Assembly: GCF_004366735.1 (NCBI RefSeq)
Contig: NZ_SOQX01000005.1
Location: 138,650 to 202,649 of the forward strand
Direction: 5' to 3'
DNA length: 64,000 nucleotides
From: Thiohalophilus thiocyanatoxydans
Lineage (GTDB): Bacteria > Pseudomonadota > Gammaproteobacteria > UBA6429 > Thiohalophilaceae
This document shows positions 26,570 to 35,357 of this stretch, piece after piece; the stretch's first letter is position 1, and every line of letters starts with the position of its first letter. The notes under the pieces were generated by a model that had not been told where the DNA came from, ran no database searches, and saw only the letters and a program-made list of their open reading frames with translations. Position numbers and translations under genes: made by a program.

Positions 26570-28303
26570 ATGATCCCGTCGACGATGCGCGAATGGCTGG
26601 AGGGATTCCGGATCCAGCTGGCCCGCCCGGACGCGGTATTGCCCCTCTCCTTCCTCGGGCTGATCGCCGGCATCCTGGCGGCCCTGACGATCATCGCCCT
26701 GCGCCTGCTGGTCGACACCGCGCAGACAACCCTGTATCCGATGGCGCAGGCCGGGGATTTCGAGTCCCTGCCCTGGCACTGGCGACTGGGGATCGCCCTG
26801 ACAGGCGGGCTGCTGGTCGGAGGGTTGTTTCGCCTGGTGTCCGGTCCGGCCCAGACCGTGGGCGTGCTGCACGTGATCGAACGCCTGGCCTATCATCAGG
26901 GCCGCCTGCCCTGGATTAACGCGGTGGTGCAGTTTTTCGGCGGCGCGATTTCGATGATCGCCGGTCACTCGGTCGGCCGCGAGGGGCCGAGCGCCCACCT
27001 GGGAGCGGCCAGCAGTAATCTGCCGGCCCAGGCACTGGGCCTGCCGCATAACAGTCTGCGGGTATTGACCGCCTGCGGCGCCGCCGCCGGCATTGCCGCC
27101 TCTTTCAACACGCCACTGGCCGGGGCGGTATTCGCCATGGAAGTGCTGATGCTCGAATACACCGTCGCGGGTTTTGCCCCGGTGATTCTGGCCACGGTCA
27201 GCGCCACCGCCATCAGCCAGCTGATCTTCGGCGACACCTACGCCTTTTCCGTGCCCGAGGTGCAGTTGGGCAACGTGGCGCAGCTGCCTTATATATTGGT
27301 ATGCGGGATCCTGATCGGCCTGCTCGCCGCCGGCTTCAATGCCCTGTTTCAGCAGGTCGCCCTGCGCGGGCGCAGCCTGCCACAGTGGTCGCGGCCCGTG
27401 CTGGCCGGCCTGCTGGTCGGCGTCTGCGGGCTGTTCGTCCCCGAGGTGATGGGCATCGGCGATGACACGGTCAATGCCATCCTCAGTGGCGAGACCGCCC
27501 TGCGCCTGTTGCTCGTGGTATTGATCGTAAAAGTGCTGGCCACCGCCGGAGGCATCGGCCTGGGGCTGCCCGGCGGCATCATCGGCCCGACCTTCTTTAT
27601 CGGCGCGGCCGCCGGCGGCCTGCTGGGGGTGATCGGCATTCAGCTGGGCATCGTCGAGGCCGGCAGTGTCGGCCTGTACGCGATGATCGGCATGGGCGCC
27701 ATGATGGCCGCCACCCTGCAGGCGCCCATGGCCGGGTTGATCGCGATCCTCGAGCTGACCGGCGAGCCGGGCTTTATCCTGCCGGGGATGCTGGCGGTGG
27801 TGACCTCGACCATCGTCAGCGGGCGGATCTTCCGGCGCGAATCCCTGTTCCATACCCTGCTGCGCGGCCGCGGCCTGGACTACCGCAGCGATCCGGTGGC
27901 GCAGTCCTTACGCCGGATCGGCGTGGCCGGCGCCATGAACCGCAAGATCGCCGTCCTGCCCAGGCAGGTCGAGGCGGACGAGGTGGATCGCGCCCTGCAG
28001 AATGAGCCGGTCTGGGTATTGATCCGGGAAGCGGACTCGCCGCAACTGGCACTGGCGGGGGTGGATCTCGCCCTTGCGCGCAAGCAATCCCCCGAAGCCG
28101 AGCAGTTCGATCTGCTGGAACTGCCCGGCGAGCGCCGCACCCTGGTGGCTGTCGATATGCGCGCCACCCTGGAAGAGGCGCGCCAGCTCCTGCACGACAG
28201 CGGCAAGGAGATGGCCTATGTCATCAGCCAGAACGTGCCGGGGCTGCCCCGTATCTATGGGGTGCTGAGCCGCGACGAGGTGGAAGGCAGTTATCGTTAT
28301 TGA
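26570..28303 (+). CDS. CLC-family chloride channel or Cl-/H+ antiporter
   Basis: The 577-residue membrane protein has the CLC ion-path motifs: GHSVGREGPSAHLGAA (GREGP with the gating glutamate), ACGAAAGIAASFNTPLAGAVFAMEV, and GLPGGIIGPTFFIGAAAGG. About 18 membrane helices extend to about residue 430. The C-terminal ~140 residues are soluble and could be degenerate CBS-like regulatory domains. An intracellular proton glutamate (as E203 in E. coli ClcA) could not be placed by eye, so channel or antiporter remains open. Confidence 0.92.
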   Translation: MIPSTMREWLEGFRIQLARPDAVLPLSFLGLIAGILAALTIIALRLLVDTAQTTLYPMAQAGDFESLPWHWRLGIALTGGLLVGGLFRLVSGPAQTVGVLHVIERLAYHQGRLPWINAVVQFFGGAISMIAGHSVGREGPSAHLGAASSNLPAQALGLPHNSLRVLTACGAAAGIAASFNTPLAGAVFAMEVLMLEYTVAGFAPVILATVSATAISQLIFGDTYAFSVPEVQLGNVAQLPYILVCGILIGLLAAGFNALFQQVALRGRSLPQWSRPVLAGLLVGVCGLFVPEVMGIGDDTVNAILSGETALRLLLVVLIVKVLATAGGIGLGLPGGIIGPTFFIGAAAGGLLGVIGIQLGIVEAGSVGLYAMIGMGAMMAATLQAPMAGLIAILELTGEPGFILPGMLAVVTSTIVSGRIFRRESLFHTLLRGRGLDYRSDPVAQSLRRIGVAGAMNRKIAVLPRQVEADEVDRALQNEPVWVLIREADSPQLALAGVDLALARKQSPEAEQFDLLELPGERRTLVAVDMRATLEEARQLLHDSGKEMAYVISQNVPGLPRIYGVLSRDEVEGSYRY

Positions 28304-28511
28304 GCTGTCGGCCGGCAACCGGATCGGCCTGTCCTGTCCGTTTGCCGCGAAATAATTCAAAAGCCGGCGTTCACTGATTAGACCGCCTTGCACGAATAGA
28401 CGTTACCGATTTACCAATCGGCCTTTCTTCGAGACAGCCCGTTTCGCTTTTGTTATAAAAGGGACCTACCGAACTCCGGGGAAAACCCGACAAAGGCGCC
28501 TGGGTAAAACA

Positions 28512-29579
28512 GTGATTGAACAACCGTCTGTTCTCAAGATCGTTAGCCGGTATATTCGCCGCTGTCTCCTTTTCCTGTCATTTGCCACCGCCGCGGCCGG
28601 CCTGCAGGCGCAAAACGATTTGCTCGAACCTTTTTCCGACAGGCCTCTGGAGGAGCCCGTCACCCATCCTGACTGGTTCAAGCTCAGCTTTCTGGATCTT
28701 TACGATGATATCGAGGAAGCCGTCGCGGCGGGCAAAGAAGGGATCATCGTCTACTTCGGCCAGGAGCACTGCCCCTATTGCAAGGCACACTTGCAAAACA
28801 ACTGGGAAAATCCGGAGATCGTCAAATATACCCGGGATAACTTCGATGTCATCGCTGTCGATGTCAAAGGCGCCCGCAATATCACCGCCATTGACGGCAA
28901 GGTTTACCAGGAGAAGTCCTTTGCCATCAGGCACCAGACCGACTTCACACCTTCCCTGTTATTTTACAACGCGCAAAAAGAAGTGGTCCTCAAACTGCAG
29001 GGCTATCATCCTCCATACCAGTTTCGCGCGGCGCTGGAATATGTCAACGATCAACATTACGCCAACGAGCCCTTTGGGGACTACCTGAGCCGGGCCGAGC
29101 TGGCGGAAAGCTACGGCAAGGACCGGCTCAATGCCCACCCGGCATTTGCATCTCAACCCTATGTGCTCGACCGCAGCAGCATGTCGGCTGCGCGCCCCCT
29201 GGCTGTGTTTTTCGAACAACCCCGCTGCCATGCCTGTGATGTACTGCACGCCGGTCCGCTCGACACCGACAGGATCACGGCCCGCCTGAAACAGATGGAT
29301 GTGGTACAGCTTGATATGCAATCGGACACCCGCCTTATCACACCCGACGGCCGACGACTCACTGCCCGGCAATGGGCTGACGAACTCGATCTCTACTATT
29401 CCCCAACCGTTATATTTTTCGATGAAAACGGCAATGAGATCCTCCGTATCAACTCGGTCGTCTGGGTCTATCGTTTGAACAATGTCCTGGACTATATTCT
29501 AACCGACGCCTACAAGCGCCATGACACCTATCAGGCATGGCAGCAATTCAAGGTGCGAAAGAAAAGCGGCATGGACTGA
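28512..29579 (+). CDS. Exported protein with two thioredoxin folds (SoxW-like)
   Basis: The 355-residue protein has an N-terminal signal peptide (about 12-37, RRCLLFLSFATAAAGLQAQ) and two thioredoxin-like domains. The first has VYFGQEHCPYCKAHLQNNW (CPYC) and the cis-Pro loop DFTPSLLFYN. The second has VFFEQPRCHACDVLHAGPL (CHAC) and YYSPTVIFFDENGNEI. It resembles SoxW-type periplasmic thioredoxins, doubled. A role in periplasmic disulfide or sulfur-enzyme reduction is plausible. The start is a GTG at 28512; a later start is possible. Confidence 0.82.
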   Translation: MIEQPSVLKIVSRYIRRCLLFLSFATAAAGLQAQNDLLEPFSDRPLEEPVTHPDWFKLSFLDLYDDIEEAVAAGKEGIIVYFGQEHCPYCKAHLQNNWENPEIVKYTRDNFDVIAVDVKGARNITAIDGKVYQEKSFAIRHQTDFTPSLLFYNAQKEVVLKLQGYHPPYQFRAALEYVNDQHYANEPFGDYLSRAELAESYGKDRLNAHPAFASQPYVLDRSSMSAARPLAVFFEQPRCHACDVLHAGPLDTDRITARLKQMDVVQLDMQSDTRLITPDGRRLTARQWADELDLYYSPTVIFFDENGNEILRINSVVWVYRLNNVLDYILTDAYKRHDTYQAWQQFKVRKKSGMD

Positions 29580-29641
29580 ACAAGCGTTCCGAATACTTTT
29601 TCACTGCCCGATAGTTGAGACCGGACGCTTTTAGCTGGCGA

Positions 29642-29875
29642 TCAATCCAGCCAGCTTTCAACCTTCTTGCGATCCGGTACACCGCCGGCATGCACCACCT
29701 GGTCGTCGATCACCACGCCGGGGGTGGACATGACACCGTAGCCCATGATGGCAGCGATGTCCTTGACCTTCTCCAGTTCGACTTCCACGCCTTTCGAGTT
29801 GACGATCTCCTCGATCAGGGCGAAGGTTCGTTTGCAGTTGGCGCAACCGCTGCCGAGTACTTTGATATTCTTCAT
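29642..29875 (-). CDS. Thioredoxin/glutaredoxin-like redox-active disulfide protein
   Basis: The 77-residue protein is a compact thioredoxin-fold protein of the MTH895/redox-active disulfide protein 2 family: MKNIKVLGSGCANCKRTFAL with the CxxC at residues 11-14, and GVMSTPGVVIDDQVVHAGGVP with the cis-Pro. These small proteins are often encoded beside ArsP/DUF318 permeases, as here. It is the last gene of a four-gene minus-strand module that probably handles a metalloid or thiol-reactive metal. Confidence 0.9.
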   Translation of the reverse strand: MKNIKVLGSGCANCKRTFALIEEIVNSKGVEVELEKVKDIAAIMGYGVMSTPGVVIDDQVVHAGGVPDRKKVESWLD

Positions 29876-29906
29876 GGTTCTATCCCCCTATATATAAAGA
29901 ATCATG

Positions 29907-30221
29907 CTAGCAACAGGACTGACCGCTGGCGGTCGGCGTGCAGCAGGTCTGTTCGCTCACCGGTTTGCCCTTCTCTACTTTAGGTTTGCCGGCGGCCGCG
30001 GCGCCGGCTGCCGCGTCGAAGGCGGCGTCGAGTTTTTGCGCCGCCTCGTCACGGATGTGGCGGGCGATCTCGATCACCGTGTCGATCTGCTGTTGCGGCA
30101 CGCCGGCCTGGCGCAGGCGATCCAGCTGGCACTGGCCCCTATCCGGATGATTGGACGCGATCCCTGACGCCAGCGAGACCATGGCGACAATGGATGAGTG
30201 CAGTTGCGGGGCATCTTGCAT
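29907..30221 (-). CDS. AhpD/CMD-like small protein with Cys-rich tail
   Basis: The 104-residue protein has VSLASGIASNHPDRGQCQLDRLRQAGVPQQQIDTVIEIARHIRDEA, which follows the helical pattern of carboxymuconolactone decarboxylase/AhpD proteins, although the CxxC of AhpD is not kept (a lone Cys at the second position). An Ala-rich linker leads to a C-terminal tail with two Cys pairs (EQTCCTPTASGQSCC), a likely metal- or metalloid-binding element. It lies between the permease and the thioredoxin-like protein, 31 bases from the latter. Confidence 0.7.
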   Translation of the reverse strand: MQDAPQLHSSIVAMVSLASGIASNHPDRGQCQLDRLRQAGVPQQQIDTVIEIARHIRDEAAQKLDAAFDAAAGAAAAGKPKVEKGKPVSEQTCCTPTASGQSCC

Positions 30222-30293
30222 GCGAGTCTCCTTGTGTTAATTAATCGGGTTTATGATTTGTCGTGGTTTACGCACGGTTATATTCCTGACACG

Positions 30294-31253
30294 TTACAGG
30301 GCAAACAGGTTAAAGCCCCAGCCCACCAGCATGAAGGCGACTGCCAGTACGCCGGCATACAATGCCAGCGCCGGCCACTGGATCACCTTGCGCAGAATGA
30401 TCATCTCCGGCAGCGACAGCGCGGCGATGCTCATCATGAAGGCCAGCGTGGTACCGATGGCCACGCCCTTGCCGAGCATCGCTTCGGCCACCGGAATCAC
30501 CCCGGTGGCATTGGAATAGAGTGGCACGCCCAGCAACACTGCGCCGGGCACGGCCAGCCAGTTGTCCTTGCCGCCCAGATGTTCACTCACCCAGCCCTCG
30601 GGCACATAGCCGTGGAACAGCGCACCGACAGCAATGCCCGCGATCACCCACTTCCACAGGCGGCCGACGATCTCCCTGACTTCGCCCCAGGCGTAACGAT
30701 GGCGACCGGCGAGTGAGGTGTCGGGCGCTTCCTGCGCCATCTCGCCCATCTGGATCTGCCAGACATAGGATTCCACCCAGCGTTCGGGCCTGAAGCGTTC
30801 CATGATCATCCCGCCCACATAGGCCACGGTCAGGCCGGCGACGACATACATTAACGTCAGCTCCCAGCCGAGAATACCGAGCAGGATCACCACCGCGACC
30901 TCGTTAATCATGGGACTGGCGATCAAAAACGAGAAAGTCACACCCAGCGGAATGCCCGCCTCGACGAAACCGATGAACAGCGGTACCGAGGAGCAGGAGC
31001 AAAACGGTGTCACTGCGCCGAGGGTGACCGCCGAGGAGCGTGCCAGCCATCTGGGTTTACCGCGCACATAATCACGTACCTTTTCCGGCGACAACATCGC
31101 GCGCAGCAGGCCCATGATATAAATGACGATCACCAGCAAGGCGAAGATCTTTGCCGTATCCATGACAAAGAAGTGCAAGGCCGCGCCGGCATGCGAGGCC
31201 CGGTCAAACCCGAGTCCGCCAAATACCAGCAGATCGGCGAGATACTCAAACAT
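30294..31253 (-). CDS. ArsP/DUF318-family permease
   Basis: The 319-residue protein has about eight to ten membrane helices. The family signature GAVTPFCSCSSVPLFIGFVEAGIPLGVTFSFLIASPMINEVA contains the CSCSSVP cysteines, and a second repeat half has GAVLLGVPLYSNATGVIPVAEAML. Relatives include ArsP, which exports trivalent organoarsenicals, and putative metal efflux permeases. The Cys pair in the membrane and the neighbouring Cys-rich proteins support a thiophilic substrate. It is 58 bases downstream of the DUF2703 gene. Confidence 0.88.
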   Translation of the reverse strand: MFEYLADLLVFGGLGFDRASHAGAALHFFVMDTAKIFALLVIVIYIMGLLRAMLSPEKVRDYVRGKPRWLARSSAVTLGAVTPFCSCSSVPLFIGFVEAGIPLGVTFSFLIASPMINEVAVVILLGILGWELTLMYVVAGLTVAYVGGMIMERFRPERWVESYVWQIQMGEMAQEAPDTSLAGRHRYAWGEVREIVGRLWKWVIAGIAVGALFHGYVPEGWVSEHLGGKDNWLAVPGAVLLGVPLYSNATGVIPVAEAMLGKGVAIGTTLAFMMSIAALSLPEMIILRKVIQWPALALYAGVLAVAFMLVGWGFNLFAL

Positions 31254-31311
31254 GTTTCACCTTGATCCTCATTGGCAGGCACAATGCCGGTGAAAGTTCA
31301 CACCGGCCTCG

Positions 31312-31713
31312 TCAACCACAACCACGGCCACAGCAATCGACGAGACGGCAGGCCGCCTCGCGAATCAGCTCAGGGGGGATTGTCTCGAAGCGCTCCTCGC
31401 CCTGTTTTAATGTGCGACACGCAGCGGTCTCGTCACCGACCAGCGTAGCGCAGCTGGCACAATCGCTGCTGCCGACGGAGGTATCCGGCAATAACGCGTC
31501 GATGTGCCGCCCATCGATGCGGATCGCGTTGGACTGATCGAGGTCGGCGCAGGAAAGCGGTGTGTCGCGCAACAGAAACACCACCTCCTGCGCTGCGCAT
31601 TCACAGTTCAAAGCGCGGATGGCATCGTTCAACGCATTACCTGTATCGCCGCAGCGCTCACAGGTCTGACCATCGACATCAAGATGACGCCATTCGATCG
31701 TAACTTGTCTCAT
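31312..31713 (-). CDS. DUF2703-family cysteine-rich protein
   Basis: The 133-residue protein matches the DUF2703 pattern: VTIEWRHLDVDGQTCERCGDTGNALNDAI, then SNAIRIDGRHIDALL and GSSDCASCATLVGDETAACRTL. It has 12 cysteines, including CERC and CASC pairs, and ends with an extra CRLVDCCGRGCG tail. Proteins of this type are found with arsenic and metal efflux genes. As the first gene of the module it sits about 100 bases from a 20-base palindrome that looks like an ArsR/SmtB operator. Confidence 0.85.
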   Translation of the reverse strand: MRQVTIEWRHLDVDGQTCERCGDTGNALNDAIRALNCECAAQEVVFLLRDTPLSCADLDQSNAIRIDGRHIDALLPDTSVGSSDCASCATLVGDETAACRTLKQGEERFETIPPELIREAACRLVDCCGRGCG

Positions 31714-31811
31714 AGCCGCTCTCTCCTGTGGCCGTGGGCAGACTCAGGCATGGACGTGGCGACGGGACAACGCACCAGAACCGATGGTTCCCGTCTTTGC
31801 AACAGGCTATA

Positions 31812-31847
31812 ATATATGATTTATCATATATATCGTCAATCATATAT
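31812..31847. promoter_or_regulatory. ArsR/SmtB-like operator upstream of DUF2703-ArsP module
   Basis: ATATATGATTTATCATATAT (31812-31831) is a palindrome with 9-base arms around TT. A further half-site ATCATATAT follows at 31839-31847. The AT-rich ATATG...CATAT form fits ArsR-family operators. No ArsR-type gene is seen in the window, so the regulator would be encoded elsewhere. Confidence 0.6.
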
Positions 31848-31993
31848 TTAGACTGAAGAAAATAGTGGGTATTGAATTACATAGTGATAAGGAGGGTTGG
31901 ACAATCAACCGCTCAAGGAAATACTGAAGCCAGACAGGCAACTGGCCTGCAACACCCGCCGCCCTGACGCGGCGTGCCCCTGAACACGAGTTG

Positions 31994-32344
31994 TTATAAC
32001 TTTATGCCGAAATAGTGCAGCACATGGACCATCAACCAGTAACAGCCGACTGTCACGGTAATCGCGGCGCCCAGACTCAAATAAAAGTTCAGCCCCTGCT
32101 TCAGTAAAACCGGCAGAACGATAAACAATACCAGGGAAGGGAGGACCAGCCAGAACACACTGGTTGCCAGGGTACTGATCCGTTCAACATCCCGGGTATC
32201 GATATACAGCCAGACCATGGCCAGTACGGACACGATGGGAACCGATGCCAGGATGGCGCCGATTAACGTACTGCGCTTGGCGATTTCAGAAATCAGCACA
32301 ATCAACAGCGTCGTCACGGCAATTTTAACAAGGTAATACGCCAT
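31994..32344 (-). CDS. DUF3147-family small membrane protein
   Basis: The 116-residue protein has four membrane helices: YYLVKIAVTTLLIVLISEIAKR, LIGAILASVPIVSVLAMVWLYID, LATSVFWLVLPSLVLFIVLPVLL and YLSLGAAITVTVGCYWLMV. The pattern and length match DUF3147. An AGGAGGGG site before the ATG at 32344 fixes the start; the open frame extends upstream without similarity. It follows the cation antiporter gene by 68 bases on the same strand. The function is unknown. Confidence 0.85.
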   Translation of the reverse strand: MAYYLVKIAVTTLLIVLISEIAKRSTLIGAILASVPIVSVLAMVWLYIDTRDVERISTLATSVFWLVLPSLVLFIVLPVLLKQGLNFYLSLGAAITVTVGCYWLMVHVLHYFGIKL

Positions 32345-32412
32345 ACGGTTCCCCTCCTGAACCCGGGCAATGGAGTGGTCAAAGGGGCCGCCCCTTTCCC
32401 TGGCATCTCGGT

Positions 32413-33438
32413 TCACAATACCAGGGTGATCAGCCCCACGCCCCCCAGATACAGCACGATCAGCGTCGCACTCTCCAGACCGATATTGCCGATCCCGTGG
32501 CGTTCGCGTTGAATCAATCCCATGATCAATACCGCGCACATCAACAGGGTCAGTGCCAGCCAGAAGGTCTCGTAGTGGCTCAGCGCCGCGTAGATGGACC
32601 CCTCCCGGTAGACAATATCGGACAGGGCGATAAACAGGGTATCGAAGGCGTTACCGCCGATAATATCCCCCACCGCCAGGGTCAGGGCACGCATGCGCAC
32701 GGCGGTCACGGCAATCACCAGCTCGGGCAGGGAGGTGGAAACGGCGATAAATATCCCGCCCACGACCCCTTCGGCCAGCCCGGTTTCCCGGCTGATGGTG
32801 ACCGCCGCGTGGGTCAGGAACCAGCCGGCCGTGGCGACCAGGGCTGCCAGCGCCACAAAGCGCAGCCAGAGACCGGACAGCGTCGCCCCGCGCGCGCGTC
32901 GGGAATGCGTCTTCTCCTGCCGGGTATCGCTGGTCCGTTTGGGATACCACATGGGCATCTCGTGGGTACGGTTGAGCAGCCACATGCCGAACAGATAGGT
33001 AATAATCAGCACCGGCGTCGCCGGATGGACGCCCAGCAGGCTCAACTGCGGGACAGACAGCGCCACCAGGTGAATCGACAGCAGGATAATCAAAAAGGCG
33101 GTCATCATCAGATTTTCCACCGAGGCGGCGGCATGCTCGAGATTGGCCCGCCGGTAGAAAAAATCGGCAATGGCCAGAAAGGCCGTTTGTGCCGCGATAC
33201 CGCCCAGTGAATTGCTCACCGCCAGGGAAGCGTGCCCCGACCAGGCGGCGGTGACCGAGGCGGTGATCCCCGACAGCGAGGTCGCCGCACCGATGAACAG
33301 GGCGCCCATGATCGCCTCGCCCATCCCCGTGCGCCGTGCCAGCTCCCCGGCCACGTGGGTCATGCGCACGCCAAACACGGCAATGAACATCGCGGCAAGC
33401 GCGAAAACCAGAACCGCGGGCAGCAGGGCGTCAGTCAT
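32413..33438 (-). CDS. CaCA-family sodium/calcium antiporter
   Basis: The 341-residue membrane protein shows the two inverted alpha repeats of CaCA antiporters: GALFIGAATSLSGITASVTAAWSGHASLAVSNSLGGIAAQ in the first and GGIFIAVSTSLPELVIAVTAVRMRALTLAVGDIIGGNAFDT in the second. The first repeat has SG where most members have PE, so the acidic cation ligand is missing on that side; the second repeat keeps PE. This could alter ion choice or coupling. A basic loop (about 160-185) lies between the halves. Confidence 0.88.
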   Translation of the reverse strand: MTDALLPAVLVFALAAMFIAVFGVRMTHVAGELARRTGMGEAIMGALFIGAATSLSGITASVTAAWSGHASLAVSNSLGGIAAQTAFLAIADFFYRRANLEHAAASVENLMMTAFLIILLSIHLVALSVPQLSLLGVHPATPVLIITYLFGMWLLNRTHEMPMWYPKRTSDTRQEKTHSRRARGATLSGLWLRFVALAALVATAGWFLTHAAVTISRETGLAEGVVGGIFIAVSTSLPELVIAVTAVRMRALTLAVGDIIGGNAFDTLFIALSDIVYREGSIYAALSHYETFWLALTLLMCAVLIMGLIQRERHGIGNIGLESATLIVLYLGGVGLITLVL

Positions 33439-33487
33439 TGCAAAAACATAGCAGAATTAACGGGAGCAGACTTGTTCAGATAGCCGG

Positions 33488-34243
33488 TTACGGTGCATAC
33501 ATCATCTTGCGCGTCATCCCGCCGTCGATAATGAAATTCTGGCCGGTGACAAACCCCGCCGCCTCGCTGATCAGATAATCGACCATGGCCGCAATATCAT
33601 CGGGTCGGCCGACCCGCCCGGCCGGGTGCTGGTGGTGATCGATCTCGCTCAGTTGTGGCGCCTGACGCCGGGAAGGGGCCTGCCAGTCGTCGGTGGCGAT
33701 CCAGCCCGGACTGATACAGTTGACCCGGATAGCCGGCCCCAAACTCACCGCCAGTGCATGGGTAAACGCCACTACCCCACCCTTGCTGGCGGCATAGGCT
33801 TCGGTATGCGGCTCGGACTGAAGGGCCCGGGTCGAGGCGATATTCACGATGCTTCCCCCGCTTTGGCGCAGCGCCGGGATCGTGTGCTTGGCCACCAGGA
33901 AATAGCCGGTCAGGTTCACCTGCAGGCGCCGTTCCCACTGTGCCAGATCCAGCTCCTCGATCGGGCCGGTTTCGGGATCGGCAATAGCGGCGTTGTTGAT
34001 CACCGCATCGATCTGTCCGAACTGATCGCCCATGGCCGACACGGTGTTGCGAACTCCGGCCTCGCTGGCGGTATCGCAGTGCTGCACCAGCAGCTGCTTG
34101 TCGAACTTTGCATACTCCTCACGACAGGCGGCCATGGCCTCTTCATCAACATCGGCAATGACCACGTTGTGTTCCCGCCCCAGAAAATAGTCAGCCAGCC
34201 CCTTGCCGATACCCTGCGCGCCGCCGGTGATCAGAATATTCAT
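33488..34243 (-). CDS. Short-chain dehydrogenase/reductase (SDR)
   Basis: The 251-residue protein is a classical SDR: ILITGGAQGIGKGLADYF (NAD(P)-binding TGxxxGIG), NNAAIADPE (NNA), IVNIASTRALQ (catalytic Ser) and YAASKGG (YxxxK). A C-terminal GxxFIIDGGMTRKMMY is typical. The cofactor seems to be NAD(H)-type, from the acidic residue in VIADVDEEAM. The substrate is unknown. The ATG at 34243 is eight bases from an AGG; the ATG two codons upstream is also possible. Confidence 0.92.
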   Translation of the reverse strand: MNILITGGAQGIGKGLADYFLGREHNVVIADVDEEAMAACREEYAKFDKQLLVQHCDTASEAGVRNTVSAMGDQFGQIDAVINNAAIADPETGPIEELDLAQWERRLQVNLTGYFLVAKHTIPALRQSGGSIVNIASTRALQSEPHTEAYAASKGGVVAFTHALAVSLGPAIRVNCISPGWIATDDWQAPSRRQAPQLSEIDHHQHPAGRVGRPDDIAAMVDYLISEAAGFVTGQNFIIDGGMTRKMMYAP

Positions 34244-34379
34244 CGTCATAGCCTGTTTTTTTTGAGATTTTGATTGTCTCTTGCGCTGATGGCACATAAT
34301 CTAGTGTGACCCCGACCTGATTGCAACGGCGGTCTTTTCATGACATACACATTTTATTGATCTTCAGGTTAATCGCTTT

Positions 34380-35306
34380 ATGAAACAGATGATGCTTCGC
34401 CTGTTCGGACTCGAGTTGCTGTTCGTGCTGCTGTGGAACTCGGGTTTCATCGGCGCCGAATACGGATTGCCGTTTGCCGGGCCCTGGACCCTGTTGTTCT
34501 GGCGTTATCTGATTTTAACTCTCTTGCTCGGCATATGGCTTGGCCTGCACCGTCGGCTCACCTGGCCGGGCAACGCCGCGGCCGGTTACACGGCAACAGT
34601 CGGGATACTCGCGCATGGTGTCTGGCTCGCTTGTGTGCTGATCTCGCTTGATATGGGTGTACCGGCAGGCATCGTTGCACTGGTCACCGCCCTGCAACCC
34701 CTGTTGACCGGCGCCCTGTCCGGTCCGGTGCTTGGCGAGCGTACCGATGCCTGGCAATGGCTGGGATTGATTCTCGGATTTTTTGGCGTGTTGATTGCCG
34801 TAGGCGCCCGGATATCCCAGGACACCAGCATCGGGATGCTGGCGTATCTGATCCCCTTCGGTTCCGTGGTGGCGATCACGGTGGCGAGCCTGTTGCAACG
34901 CCGCCGCGAGCGACACAGCCTGGCGCCCCGCCTGGGGGACGATACCACGCTGTTTTATCAAAGCGCCGCCACAACCCTGGCTCTGCTGCTGCCGGCCTGG
35001 TTGGTCGAGGACTTTGCCACCGACTGGACCCTGCCGTTTATTGCCACGATGAGCTGGTTGATCCTGGTGGTATCGCTGGGTGCTTACTGGAGCATGTGGC
35101 GACTGCTGGTCCGCCACGATGCGACCCGCGTGGCCAGTCTGTTCTATCTCAGCCCGCCGGTGACCATGCTGATGGCCTGGGCCTTTTTTGGCGATCGGCT
35201 GATTCTGACTGATGTGATTGGACTGGTCGTGGCTGCTGTGGGGGTCCTGCTGGTTTACCGGCTGGGCTTTCGCCGCCCCACGATCCGGGTGTTGCCACCG
35301 AGATAA
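34380..35306 (+). CDS. EamA/DMT-family transporter
   Basis: The 308-residue protein has about ten membrane helices in two EamA repeats: LLWNSGFIGAEYGLPFAGPWTLLFWRYL...LVTALQPLLTGALSGPVLGERTDAWQWLGLILGFFGVLI, and SLFYLSPPVTMLMAWAFFGDRLILTDVIGLVVAAVGVLLVY. Members export amino acids, metabolites or drugs; no substrate can be named. A decayed fragment of a second, closely related copy is found at 47473-47658. The gene is divergent from the SDR gene. Confidence 0.93.
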   Translation: MKQMMLRLFGLELLFVLLWNSGFIGAEYGLPFAGPWTLLFWRYLILTLLLGIWLGLHRRLTWPGNAAAGYTATVGILAHGVWLACVLISLDMGVPAGIVALVTALQPLLTGALSGPVLGERTDAWQWLGLILGFFGVLIAVGARISQDTSIGMLAYLIPFGSVVAITVASLLQRRRERHSLAPRLGDDTTLFYQSAATTLALLLPAWLVEDFATDWTLPFIATMSWLILVVSLGAYWSMWRLLVRHDATRVASLFYLSPPVTMLMAWAFFGDRLILTDVIGLVVAAVGVLLVYRLGFRRPTIRVLPPR

Positions 35307-35357
35307 TTTCCTCTTGCCCGGCCTGAAACCTTTCCAAGGCATCAGGGATAACAACAC

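Noticed and set aside
26063..27853. Antisense frame of 596 codons opposite the CLC gene
   Set aside because: It is a GC-rich shadow rich in Gln, Gly and Asp of a well-supported membrane protein gene, with no motif of its own.
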